Positions 27,096-34,952 of a stretch of DNA of 57,678 bases are shown in pieces; the first letter of the stretch is position 1; each line of letters begins with the position of its first letter. A program made the position numbers and the translations under genes. Source of the stretch: UPXZ01 sp964568675 (GTDB taxonomy: Bacteria > Bacteroidota > Bacteroidia > Bacteroidales > Paludibacteraceae); NCBI GenBank assembly GCA_964568675.1, contig CAZMQV010000011.1, forward strand, positions 1 through 57,678. Direction: 5' to 3'. The notes under the pieces are model-generated. The model made no database searches, was not told the DNA's origin, and saw only the letters and a program-made list of their open reading frames with translations.

Positions 27096-30000
27096 TCAAC
27101 CAACTCTCAGTTTCGCGGCATCTTTCCAGAGAAAATGAGGCATTGGTTCTTTCAACTCCCATTCTATACTCATAGGTTTAGAGCCGTAATAATTATTTAT
27201 AGAACCCTCACCCACAAAAACGTATCCCAATGTATTTCCAAACTCATCATTTGCTTTCTCTCTCACAAAAAGTAATATTTTCTTATCATTTTGTTTATGA
27301 GTTATATATGATTTCCCTTTAGTGGTTTCAGGCCCAGCAGAGTTTTGACTTTGCCAATGAAACAAACGCTCATTCACTGCAAAGTCATCATACATGGTAG
27401 TAGGTGAAAAGTCTTCCTCTGATTTCACTAAATTAATAAATAACAGTTCTGTATTGAGTTTAGAATTTTCTGCAACACCTTCTCTGTTCGATGACATTTT
27501 CTTAAAACTACTCAATCCAAATGCAACAAGAATTTGATCTCTTGTGTATCGTGCATGCAATTTCAATGGCTGTTGATAAGGTAAATCTATTTCAATTTCC
27601 TTAAAGTCAATTTTATCAACCAATATTTCTAAAAGCTCAACAATCTCCTCTACTAAAACCTTATTTTCACCAATTTTATGGATTGAATCTTCTAATGTAT
27701 TAAATCCACCTGCTTTTTGCCACACATCATAGTGTAGCATCAACGTCATTGATTTTTCAATTTCAGACAATTTATCATATTTTATTTTAAAATCTTCTCT
27801 AGCAATCTTCAGTATGAAACTGAAATAACTACTTGATGCAGTTGATAGCCACTTATTCTTAATTGCAGATAATACTTGAGGTTCAATTCCAGTTTGAAAG
27901 TTTTCAATTACACCTGCCATTTGACAAAGTCGTTTCCAGCCAATTCGTCTGTTTTTTTTATAAATCAATTGCAACGGGATATCATAAAATTCAGTAAAAT
28001 TTCTAAGAGTTAAAGGAAGTGTTGTCTGATTTTGAAACGTTTGAATCTTCTGAATAAGCTGATTTTGATTAAGCGAAGTTGCGGTAATAATATTACTCAA
28101 TATAACATCTTTAGCCTTCCTTTCAAGAATTATGGAGCATCCAAGTGGTAGATGTGGAAAATTGTCTTCAATCTCTTTTTTAACGGTAGTAGATGTTTTT
28201 CCAATCAATGCTCTGAACTTATTTTCGAAATTATATTCTGGTCTGGAATTTCCTACAAAATCAAGAACAGTCAGACAATCTTTACCTTCTGCCAATCTCA
28301 ATCCTCTACCTAACTGCTGAAGAAAAACAGTTAAACTTTCTGTTGGTCTCAAAAATAAAACCGTGTCAATTTCGGGAATATCAACACCTTCATTAAAAAT
28401 ATCAACAACAAATAAATAATTAATTTCTTTATTTTGAAGTTGATTTCTAATTGCATCCCTTTCATTTGTATTAGTAGTCGCCAAATATCCAGCTTTAAAA
28501 CCAGCCAAAGAGAATTTTTCGGACATAAACTTTGCATGTTCAATAGTTACACAAAATCCAAGTGCCCTTATTTCGTTATAATCTTTGGTGTATTTGTCAA
28601 GAGCGCCAATTATTTCACCTACACGCCTATCGTTTCCTGTGTAAATACTGCTCAACTCGCTTGCAACATATCTTCCCCTTTCCCAATGAATGTTTGTCAA
28701 ATCCACACTATCAGAAATCCCAAAATACTGAAAAGGGCACAACAATTTTCTATTCAACGCTTCGGGTAATCTAATCTCGGCCGCAATTCTATGGTGAAAA
28801 TCTTCTTTTATATCACCTCCATCCATTCTTTCAGGTGTGGCAGTAAGCCCTAATAAAACTTTAGGGGTAAAGAAATTAATTATACCTCTATACGATGAAG
28901 CAATTAAATGGTGGCACTCATCAATAATGATATAATCGTAATACTCCTTCGACAATTTAAGAGATTCAAGTCTATTGTTTAGTGTTTGAATTGAGGCAAA
29001 AACATATTCATTACTTGTAGGTACATTTCCGTCCACCCATAGTTCACCGAAATTATTGTCTCTCAATACACCTTGAAATGTTGAGAGCGCTTGTTCTAAA
29101 ATTTCCTTTCGATGTGCCAGGAAAAGAAGCTTTGAGGACTTGTTTTCTTTTCTAAAAGTCTTGTAGTCAAAAGCTGAAATCACAGTTTTCCCAGTACCAG
29201 TAGCTGCAACGACAAGATTTCTATATCGATCGTGTACACTTCTCTCTACCTCCAACTTCTCGAGTATTTCATATTGAAATGGGTAAGGTTTTATATCAAA
29301 AAATGCAGCCGGATTAACAACACCTACTGATGTGTTCTTTCCTTTATTCAATGATTCAATTAATTTCTCTTTATGGATAGAATCATCAAAAATTTCAAAA
29401 TCATCACTTTGCCAATACGATTCGAAAGTTTTTTGAAATTTATCAATAATATGACCAACTTCTTTCGTCGTGATTTTCACATTCCATTCTAATCCATCAG
29501 TAAGCGCAGACCTTGAAAAATTAGAGGAACCAATGTAGCCAGTATGAAAACCTGTATTTCTGTAAAACAAATATGCTTTTGCATGTAGCCTTTCATTTCC
29601 TGTATTATAAGAAATTTTCACTTGCGTGTTATCCAACTTAGAAAGTAATTGTATGGCTTTATAGTCAGAAGCACCCATATAAGTTGTAGTGATAACTCTT
29701 AATTGACCACCTCTTCGGGTAAATTCTTTTAATTCAGGTTCTAAAATAATAATACCTTTGAACTTGATAAAGGAAACGAGTAAATCTATTCTGTTGGATG
29801 AAAGTATTTCTTTCTTAAGTTCACTTTCGAGCGAAAGCCCCGTATTACTTCCACCAGTAAACAATTCGCTAAATGTAAGCCGAGTATATGGTGTAATTTC
29901 TTTTAAATGCAGATCTAAATCCTGAAAGTGAGCATCAATTCGCTTAAATACTGCTTTCAATATCTCACCTTCGCTTTCTATCAAATCATTTTCAAAATCA

Positions 30001-30251
30001 TTTTCTTTTAATTCAGATTTAAGAAATTGAATGATTTTGTTTGCAATATCAATTTGAAGCTCTACTTGGTGATCTCCTTTCAATACATCAAGAACACCTT
30101 TTATTGTATTTGATAAGTGGCGCGAGATTATGACTGACGCCTCCGCTTTATCAATCTTAGATTTGTTGATATAGTATGATTCTTTGTCGAGCCCATTGAT
30201 TTTGTTTGAGACCAACTGTGTTACTAGTTCTTCATATATTCCTTGATTCAT
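27096..30251 (-). CDS. PLD-nuclease / SF2 helicase / DUF3427 fusion, candidate defence protein
   Basis: 1051 aa. Order: helical N-terminus; a phospholipase D-type (HKD) nuclease domain (~135-290) with a single H-x-K in RLHAKAYLF (~222) and GYIGSSNFS; an SF2 DEAD/DEAH helicase with Walker A AATGTGKT (~352), DECH box IIIDECHH (~442), LTATPER and motif VI QQLGRGLR (~647); and a C-terminal DUF3427-like region (~700-1051). Such proteins would act on nucleic acid in the cytosol using ATP. Family members often sit in defence islands or as accessory genes, so anti-phage action is a reasonable inference but unproven. The gene looks clearly more AT-rich than neighbours such as polA, suggesting transfer. 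No methylase or toxin gene is adjacent; only the 59-aa ORF follows. Confidence 0.9.
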   Translation of the reverse strand: MNQGIYEELVTQLVSNKINGLDKESYYINKSKIDKAEASVIISRHLSNTIKGVLDVLKGDHQVELQIDIANKIIQFLKSELKENDFENDLIESEGEILKAVFKRIDAHFQDLDLHLKEITPYTRLTFSELFTGGSNTGLSLESELKKEILSSNRIDLLVSFIKFKGIIILEPELKEFTRRGGQLRVITTTYMGASDYKAIQLLSKLDNTQVKISYNTGNERLHAKAYLFYRNTGFHTGYIGSSNFSRSALTDGLEWNVKITTKEVGHIIDKFQKTFESYWQSDDFEIFDDSIHKEKLIESLNKGKNTSVGVVNPAAFFDIKPYPFQYEILEKLEVERSVHDRYRNLVVAATGTGKTVISAFDYKTFRKENKSSKLLFLAHRKEILEQALSTFQGVLRDNNFGELWVDGNVPTSNEYVFASIQTLNNRLESLKLSKEYYDYIIIDECHHLIASSYRGIINFFTPKVLLGLTATPERMDGGDIKEDFHHRIAAEIRLPEALNRKLLCPFQYFGISDSVDLTNIHWERGRYVASELSSIYTGNDRRVGEIIGALDKYTKDYNEIRALGFCVTIEHAKFMSEKFSLAGFKAGYLATTNTNERDAIRNQLQNKEINYLFVVDIFNEGVDIPEIDTVLFLRPTESLTVFLQQLGRGLRLAEGKDCLTVLDFVGNSRPEYNFENKFRALIGKTSTTVKKEIEDNFPHLPLGCSIILERKAKDVILSNIITATSLNQNQLIQKIQTFQNQTTLPLTLRNFTEFYDIPLQLIYKKNRRIGWKRLCQMAGVIENFQTGIEPQVLSAIKNKWLSTASSSYFSFILKIAREDFKIKYDKLSEIEKSMTLMLHYDVWQKAGGFNTLEDSIHKIGENKVLVEEIVELLEILVDKIDFKEIEIDLPYQQPLKLHARYTRDQILVAFGLSSFKKMSSNREGVAENSKLNTELLFINLVKSEEDFSPTTMYDDFAVNERLFHWQSQNSAGPETTKGKSYITHKQNDKKILLFVREKANDEFGNTLGYVFVGEGSINNYYGSKPMSIEWELKEPMPHFLWKDAAKLRVG

Positions 30252-30600
30252 AAGTTCAAATAATCATTTAGAAAATATATACATTTAAGTTATCGCAAAT
30301 TATTCTAACAGTAATTCAAAATCTAACCGTACAATAAAGGACTAAATTACAACAAAAAAGGCATAGCCGAACTACTTTTGCCGAACTAGTTTAGCCAATA
30401 TTTGCATTGCACTTTACGCTACTCCTCCGATAAACCGGAAATGTAGCTTTTTGCTTATTGATATCTGTTCAGGGGAAGGTATTTTTGTTTAATTGTGTTT
30501 TTACATTTCGGATAGTTAGCACTACCCAAGAAGTTACTATAATGACCTTTTTCTTTTATATCATAAAACCACTTTTACAATTTTCCCATATCCCCTCCCC
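30252..30600. other. Non-coding gap upstream of the helicase
   Basis: About 350 bp. No gene was recognised. A plus-strand TACTTTTGC (30373-30381) fits the -7 consensus but leads nowhere obvious. It lies within a short direct repeat CCGAACTA (30367 and 30382). No clear promoter for the minus-strand helicase was found. Confidence 0.45.
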
Positions 30601-31410
30601 TCACACCACCGTTTTATCTTCCGCGCCGGTAGTTTCGTCGCGGGTGGTCGGGATGTCGATGCTCAAGGTCGTTTTACTCGTTGCTTTTCGCCGTTTTGTT
30701 TCCCGAATTTTATATCGGCGGTGATAGCTGCTTATCAGTTCGCGCAATCGCCCGATTAAGGTACGCAGATTTTCGTCGGGGGTGCTATTCATCTGGTCGG
30801 TACACTGGATAGCGATGAGCATGTTTTGCAAATCCTTCATAATACCTTCCCGGATAGCCTGCATGTCGCGACGGTTAGCCGCCACATCGGCGATTCGAAT
30901 CATGAATTTCTCTTCGATATCGCGGTTTAGCTGCACCATGGCTTCAAATTCACGCGCCAGTCCCAGCTTGGTGAGCGCTTCGGCTAAAGTCTCCGACTCG
31001 TAGAGCGCCTGCTGCATGTTTGCAGTATATTGTGTTTGCCGGTCTATCAGGGGGCGGCGCCATTTGTTGTGGTAGGGTCGGAGCCAGTCAGTTACTATCA
31101 TTGCCCAATCTCTAACATCGCTTTGCGTCGAAAAGCTATTGGCGCGCGCGCTGCCTCTGATAAGTGCGAAACTGCGAAGTCGCTTTCCGGCCAAAACATC
31201 AATCTCACTTGTAAGCGGATGGTAATTGTAGTTGTTCATCACCCGGCTTAGCGCGGAAGTATGAGCGCGCAGGCGGTCGAATGCCGACTGAATTAAACTG
31301 TAGTCGCACGGATATTCGTCCATCACCTCAATAAGTTGCAACACCAATTGCGGAAATTCATCGTTGCTCAATCGGCCGATAAAGGATGTTTTAAAATACG
31401 CTTTTGTCAT
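30601..31410 (-). CDS. Uncharacterised Bacteroidetes protein (possibly DUF6261)
   Basis: 269 aa, cytosolic, no signal peptide or membrane segment. The chain is nearly all helical (LPQLVLQLIEVM-type heptads, AEALTKLGLAREFEAMVQLNRDIEEKF at ~155-180), with conserved-looking RSFALIRGSARA (~78) and a Lys/Arg-rich then Thr/Asp-rich tail (~235-269). The overall pattern resembles a Bacteroidetes-only family I know as DUF6261, often found in variable regions, but I am not certain of the assignment. No catalytic motif is visible. It is transcribed away from the hairpin-repeat element that lies ~330 bp upstream of it. Confidence 0.75.
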   Translation of the reverse strand: MTKAYFKTSFIGRLSNDEFPQLVLQLIEVMDEYPCDYSLIQSAFDRLRAHTSALSRVMNNYNYHPLTSEIDVLAGKRLRSFALIRGSARANSFSTQSDVRDWAMIVTDWLRPYHNKWRRPLIDRQTQYTANMQQALYESETLAEALTKLGLAREFEAMVQLNRDIEEKFMIRIADVAANRRDMQAIREGIMKDLQNMLIAIQCTDQMNSTPDENLRTLIGRLRELISSYHRRYKIRETKRRKATSKTTLSIDIPTTRDETTGAEDKTVV

Positions 31411-31602
31411 GTGGTTATTCTTCTTTAGCTAAAAATTAATCCAAAAACCTAATCGCAACACGTATCAGGGTTACGAAAGTTTTTTTTGTAAATATATGAT
31501 ATATTTTTGGAATAATAAACATTTCTCTACAATATTAGTTAATATAAGATGCAATATCAAAATATTGCTTCACATTCGGAGGCGAAAGTCATTTACACCC
31601 GG
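31411..31602. other. Non-coding flank of the repeat element
   Basis: AT-rich. A plus-strand -7-like TATTTTTG at 31502-31509 could start a transcript through the repeat array, but the nearest TTTG is only 13 bp upstream, closer than usual. No gene was recognised. Confidence 0.4.
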
Positions 31603-32000
31603 CATTGCAACTCGCAATACCGCCTTCAACTCCCTGGTGGTAGCATAATGCAACTGACAATTCAAATAGTAAAGTCTGGTGGCTCACAAATGTCATTTGA
31701 CATCGCTTCTCGTAACTCATACGCACATACAATTGCTGTTTTACAAAACCTTCCGTGCAGTTGCTCGCTTAGTTTTGTAATGTTACAAAACCTTCCGTGC
31801 AGTTGCTCGCTTAGTTTTGTAATGTTACAAAACCTTCCGTGCAGTTGCTCGCTTAGTTTTGTAATCTTACAAAACCGTCCGTGCGGTTGCACGCTTAGTT
31901 TTGTTATGTTGCAAAACCATCCGTGCAGTTGCTCGCTTGGTTTTGTAAGACAAGATTTATATCTAAAAGTCGTTGATGCGATGAATTGCAAGTTGCAATG
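31603..32000. repeat. Inverted palindromes bracketing the hairpin array
   Basis: An 18-bp sequence at 31603-31620 (CATTGCAACTCGCAATAC) matches the reverse complement of 31983-32000 at 16 of 18 positions. Each arm is also a small palindrome by itself, ATTGC-N5-GCAAT. The two arms stand ~120 bp left and ~30 bp right of the 42-bp repeat array, defining a 398-bp unit. Confidence 0.75.
31741..31950. repeat. Five contiguous 42-bp hairpin-forming repeats
   Basis: Units start at 31741, 31783, 31825, 31867 and 31909 with no spacers. The first three differ by one base at most. Each unit begins TTACAAAAC and ends GTTTTGTAA (then two bases), so it can fold on itself with a 9-bp outer stem, and it has a weaker inner stem CGTGC/GCTCG. 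In unit 4 the inner stem is perfect (CGTGC-GGTT-GCACG). In unit 5 an A-to-G change leaves a G-T pair and another change adds a C-G pair. Frames are open on both strands because the unit is 14 codons, but coding is unlikely. Confidence 0.95.
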
Positions 32001-32111
32001 GGATGCGCGAAGGGTTTCGATCAAGGCTTGCGGGCTGCAATGTGGCGTATAGGCTTGTATGGGTGTGGATTGTGAGTTTACATTGTGTGGCGAAACTCGT
32101 TTGAGGTTTGC

Positions 32112-32127
32112 AAAGTCAATTGACTTT
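32112..32127. repeat. 16-bp perfect palindrome
   Basis: AAAGTCAATTGACTTT, self-complementary over its full length. It lies ~110 bp beyond the hairpin element, ~350 bp past the 3' end of the LuxR-type gene. It could be a protein-binding site. Confidence 0.6.
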
Positions 32128-32475
32128 AGCGCAGAATATCAAGTTTTTTAATCCTCAATAAGTGGATTTCAAAAAGCAAATCAAACGTATTTGTAAAATT
32201 GGCATGAAGCTCGAAGCGCTAATTGTCATTGAAGATGTTTCTGTACTATTCTATTCCGCCCAGTTCATTTCATCTCCCCCCACCGCGCAAACCGACACGA
32301 AAAAAACGCTTGCACTCATTCGGGCTATACATCCGTTATTTTGTCGGGGGCAAAGCTATGCAGATGCTTGTAGGCGATGCAAGCGGGCGAATGTGGGGTA
32401 CAATCGCTGTTTTCATATCTTCACGCTGTCAATCGTTTCGCTTTGTAGAGCAATTTTTTTTAGATGAATCTTTTA
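32128..32475. other. Non-coding stretch downstream of the LuxR-type gene
   Basis: About 350 bp. Open frames of ~100 codons on the plus strand have no start context or motif. No terminator hairpin with a T run was found for the minus-strand LuxR-type gene. Confidence 0.45.
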
Positions 32476-33066
32476 TCAGAATCCGTCGAGTGATATCAAG
32501 TTTTGCACTACCGCGTAGATGGTTAAGCCCGATACGGATTTAATTCCGGTTTTTTGGGTAATGTTTTTGCGATGGGTTATCACGGTGTGAATGCTTATGT
32601 TGAGCGTGTCGGCTATCTCTTTGTTGGATTTTCCTTCGGCAAGGAGTTTTAGCACCTCTATTTCTCTGTCGGAAAGCGTGTCTTTGTTTTGGCCGGTCGT
32701 GTTGTCGCTCTCAGCTTCGAGCCATTTCATCATTTTAGCCGCTACAGCTTCGCTATTGTCGTAGATATCAATGGTTCCGTCCAGTTTGGACAATAGTTTG
32801 CCTGACAAATGCGAATAAAGAATTCCTATCCACTTCACGCATTCGCTTCTGTTTTTTATCTGCTGAAACTGCTGCATATTGGCTTGCAGCATCAGAGGAT
32901 TGACAATGACGAAATGACAGGTGGTGCGGTGAAGTATCGCCTCCAGTTCATCGAAATCGGATATTTGGGTTACGCGTTGCACAAAGTGAAACCGGGTGAA
33001 AATGGCGCTTATCCCCTCTCGGATGATGTCCGAGTCGTCATAAATCACAATATGTAGCCGGCTCAT
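32476..33066 (-). CDS. LuxR-type transcriptional regulator with degenerate receiver
   Basis: 196 aa. The N-terminal ~120 residues have a receiver-like pattern (IVIYDDSDIIREG), but the phospho-acceptor Asp is replaced: FVIVNPLML has Asn at ~56 where VLLD-x-x-MP is expected, and the usual conserved Lys near residue 100 is absent. Phosphorylation control is therefore unlikely. The C-terminal LuxR/FixJ helix-turn-helix is intact: LSDREIEVLKLLAEGKSNKEIADTL (~132) and SIHTVITHRKNI. The gene overlaps the upstream hemerythrin gene by 4 bp (ATGA), so the two are translationally coupled. Signal input may come from the hemerythrin partner. Confidence 0.93.
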   Translation of the reverse strand: MSRLHIVIYDDSDIIREGISAIFTRFHFVQRVTQISDFDELEAILHRTTCHFVIVNPLMLQANMQQFQQIKNRSECVKWIGILYSHLSGKLLSKLDGTIDIYDNSEAVAAKMMKWLEAESDNTTGQNKDTLSDREIEVLKLLAEGKSNKEIADTLNISIHTVITHRKNITQKTGIKSVSGLTIYAVVQNLISLDGF

Positions 33067-33785
33067 TGTTTTGTTCGTTTTAAGTCTTTCTCAAGTCGGA
33101 GCACCAAAGGGGTGAGAATCAGGTCTTCGATGTCGGAATGAATTTTCAGATCCATCTCCAGTTCCGACAGCAGAAAGAGCAATTTGCGCCTTACCACCTG
33201 ATCATCGTGTATGGGCAGATATTTAATAAGCAGATTTTTCAGATCGCGCAGTTTTTCTTCAATGTCGCTATGGTGGTCTTTGTATTGCGCAGCCGAGTAA
33301 TCCACGTCATTCGTATAGTCAATTCCCTCCAATTGGCTCACCAACCGGCTTACGTAGGGGTGAAACACCTGATTTTCGTAATTAAGATGTTCGGTAACTT
33401 CTTTGAAATAATCGGCAAAGAAGAGTGAAACCAGGCGCGATTCTTTATCGCTGTTAAGTTTTACCATTCTGTCAATCAATCCCATGATTTCGGGATATAT
33501 TTCTTCGGAATAGAAGCGATGTGAGCGCCCAAGAAAGCGAATGATGTCAAGCGCGTCTTTTGAACTTAATTTTAAATCGGGTATGAATGTACTGCCGTTG
33601 TAGAGTTTTGCAAATGCGATGAAAAGCGATTCGTTGATGTTATGCGTGGCGCAAAGCTGACTTACCTTCGACTCCTGCACCGGTATGCCGATGCCAAAAT
33701 GCTCAAGCATGAGCAGCACGAAGGGGTTGCCCGAGAGTGTTTCCGCTATTTTGGTATCGCGGTTTATGTCTAATCTATTTCTCAT
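33063..33785 (-). CDS. Hemerythrin-like di-iron domain protein
   Basis: 240 aa from MRNRLDINRD; a longer frame starts 60 bp upstream with an unlikely hydrophobic leader. The C-terminal four-helix bundle carries spaced His/Glu expected of hemerythrin-like iron sites: HRFYSEEIYPEI (~90), EHLNYENQVFHPYV (~135), KDHHSDIEEKL (~170) and IHSDIEDLILTPL (~217). The N-terminal ~80 residues resemble the short helical domain of Ric/ScdA-type iron-sulfur repair proteins. Binding of O2, NO or released iron, in the cytosol, is inferred. The stop overlaps the start of the LuxR-type regulator, pointing to a sensor-regulator pair. Confidence 0.85.
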   Translation of the reverse strand: MRNRLDINRDTKIAETLSGNPFVLLMLEHFGIGIPVQESKVSQLCATHNINESLFIAFAKLYNGSTFIPDLKLSSKDALDIIRFLGRSHRFYSEEIYPEIMGLIDRMVKLNSDKESRLVSLFFADYFKEVTEHLNYENQVFHPYVSRLVSQLEGIDYTNDVDYSAAQYKDHHSDIEEKLRDLKNLLIKYLPIHDDQVVRRKLLFLLSELEMDLKIHSDIEDLILTPLVLRLEKDLKRTKQ

Positions 33786-33892
33786 AATTGAAAAAACAAT
33801 GTTAATGGGTCGAAAGTTCGTTGCCCATGCGAACAAAGCGAACATCGACGATATTTAATAATGATATTATGTGAAGCATTTTTTCTTGCTAT

Positions 33893-34906
33893 CTAATACC
33901 ACAAATCCAATACCACAGGTAGGTGGTCGGCATATCCGCCCAGATACCTCATGCCGTTGTAGGTTCTGAAAGGTCTTTTACCAAAAAACTCTTCATCATT
34001 TTCGAGAATAAAGTCGGCTTCGAAAACCGAGAAACCGGTAGGCATGGCGTAGATGCTGTTTGTGGGGTTCAACAAGCTGCCCGAAACTACAATCTGATCG
34101 AGCATGCCCCATTCACCCTGAAATTTGTGTGAGCCTTTTCCTTTGTTGTGAAGCGGGAAGGCAAGGTTGTAAAGCAGGTGTGGCATCGGGTCGTCGGCAG
34201 GATAGTTTGCTTTCAGCACTTCGGTCATGCTGCTGTTTGTGGGGTAGTCGTTGAAGTCGCCCATTATTACAATTTTGGGTTTGTGATAATGGTTGAAAAC
34301 GGAATCTACTTTTGCACGGAGCGTTTTCGCCACATTCACCCGTCGAACTTCCGATTCGAGTTCGCCCCCAAGTCGCGAGGGGAAATGGCATACGAAAAGA
34401 TGAAGCGTGTCGTTGGTGGTGGAGGTGGTGCCTGCTACATAGAGCAGGTCGCGGGTGCGAAAAGCGGTGATGTGTAAAGCTTCGTTGTAAAAAGGCTTAA
34501 ACAGATGAGGCTGATACATCAGGGCAACATCTACGCCGCGCGCGTCGGGCGATTCATGGTGAATGTATTTGTAACCAAAGGTTTTGAGCGGACTGTTTTG
34601 CGTAAGGTCCAGCATCGCTTTGTCGCTTTCTATTTCACACAAGCCCACAATCGCGGGCGCATCCCAGCCACCAATCGCGGCAATGGTTTTGGCTATCGCG
34701 AGCTGTTTATGTTTGTATTTGGCGCTATTCCAGCCCCGATGCCCACCCGGCAGGTACTCTTCGTCGTTGGTATTGGGGTTGTTGTCGGTGTCGAAATAGT
34801 TTTCTACATTGTAGCTCACTATTCTGAAAATGCGTTTTTCGTCCTGTGCTTTGGCATTTGCCAACAAAAAGATAGCGACAAGCAAGAGGAGCATCGGTTT
34901 GTTCAT
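33893..34906 (-). CDS. Secreted endonuclease/exonuclease/phosphatase-family protein
   Basis: 337 aa. Signal peptide MNKPMLLLLVAIFLLANAKAQ. The DNase I-like fold is complete: FRIVSYNVENYFDT (metal-binding Asn), VGLCEIES (catalytic metal-binding Glu), VIMGDFNDYP (Asp/Asn pair) and YADHLPVVLDL (terminal Asp-His). The substrate may be DNA, a sugar phosphate or a phospholipid head group; it cannot be read from sequence. It likely acts in the periplasm or outside the cell. It starts 46 bp after the beta-helix lipoprotein gene and is probably in its operon. Confidence 0.93.
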   Translation of the reverse strand: MNKPMLLLLVAIFLLANAKAQDEKRIFRIVSYNVENYFDTDNNPNTNDEEYLPGGHRGWNSAKYKHKQLAIAKTIAAIGGWDAPAIVGLCEIESDKAMLDLTQNSPLKTFGYKYIHHESPDARGVDVALMYQPHLFKPFYNEALHITAFRTRDLLYVAGTTSTTNDTLHLFVCHFPSRLGGELESEVRRVNVAKTLRAKVDSVFNHYHKPKIVIMGDFNDYPTNSSMTEVLKANYPADDPMPHLLYNLAFPLHNKGKGSHKFQGEWGMLDQIVVSGSLLNPTNSIYAMPTGFSVFEADFILENDEEFFGKRPFRTYNGMRYLGGYADHLPVVLDLWY

Positions 34907-34952
34907 ACACAGGTATTATTTCAGGAGTAATTATCGTTTTCAAGAAAGCGTT

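Noticed and set aside
27070..27162. Longer start of the 59-aa ORF overlapping the helicase
   Set aside because: It would overlap the helicase by 67 bp; the ATG 26 bp after the helicase stop is the simpler choice.
30458..30724. Plus-strand gene upstream of the helicase
   Set aside because: It covers the end of the minus-strand DUF6261-like gene in another frame and has no recognisable features.
31741..31950. CRISPR array
   Set aside because: The 42-bp units are directly adjacent with no variable spacers, and no cas gene is in the window.
31549..32052. Repeat-containing protein genes on either strand across the array (plus 31549-32052, minus 31662-32024)
   Set aside because: A 42-bp unit is 14 codons, so any stop-free unit stays open on repetition. 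Both strands are open, the peptides are Cys- or His-rich oddities without family features, and the selection seen is on pairing, not codons.
26213..32475. Integrative element inserted at tRNA-Gly
   Set aside because: No integrase, no repeated tRNA 3' end and no mobility gene were found, so only an accessory stretch is claimed.
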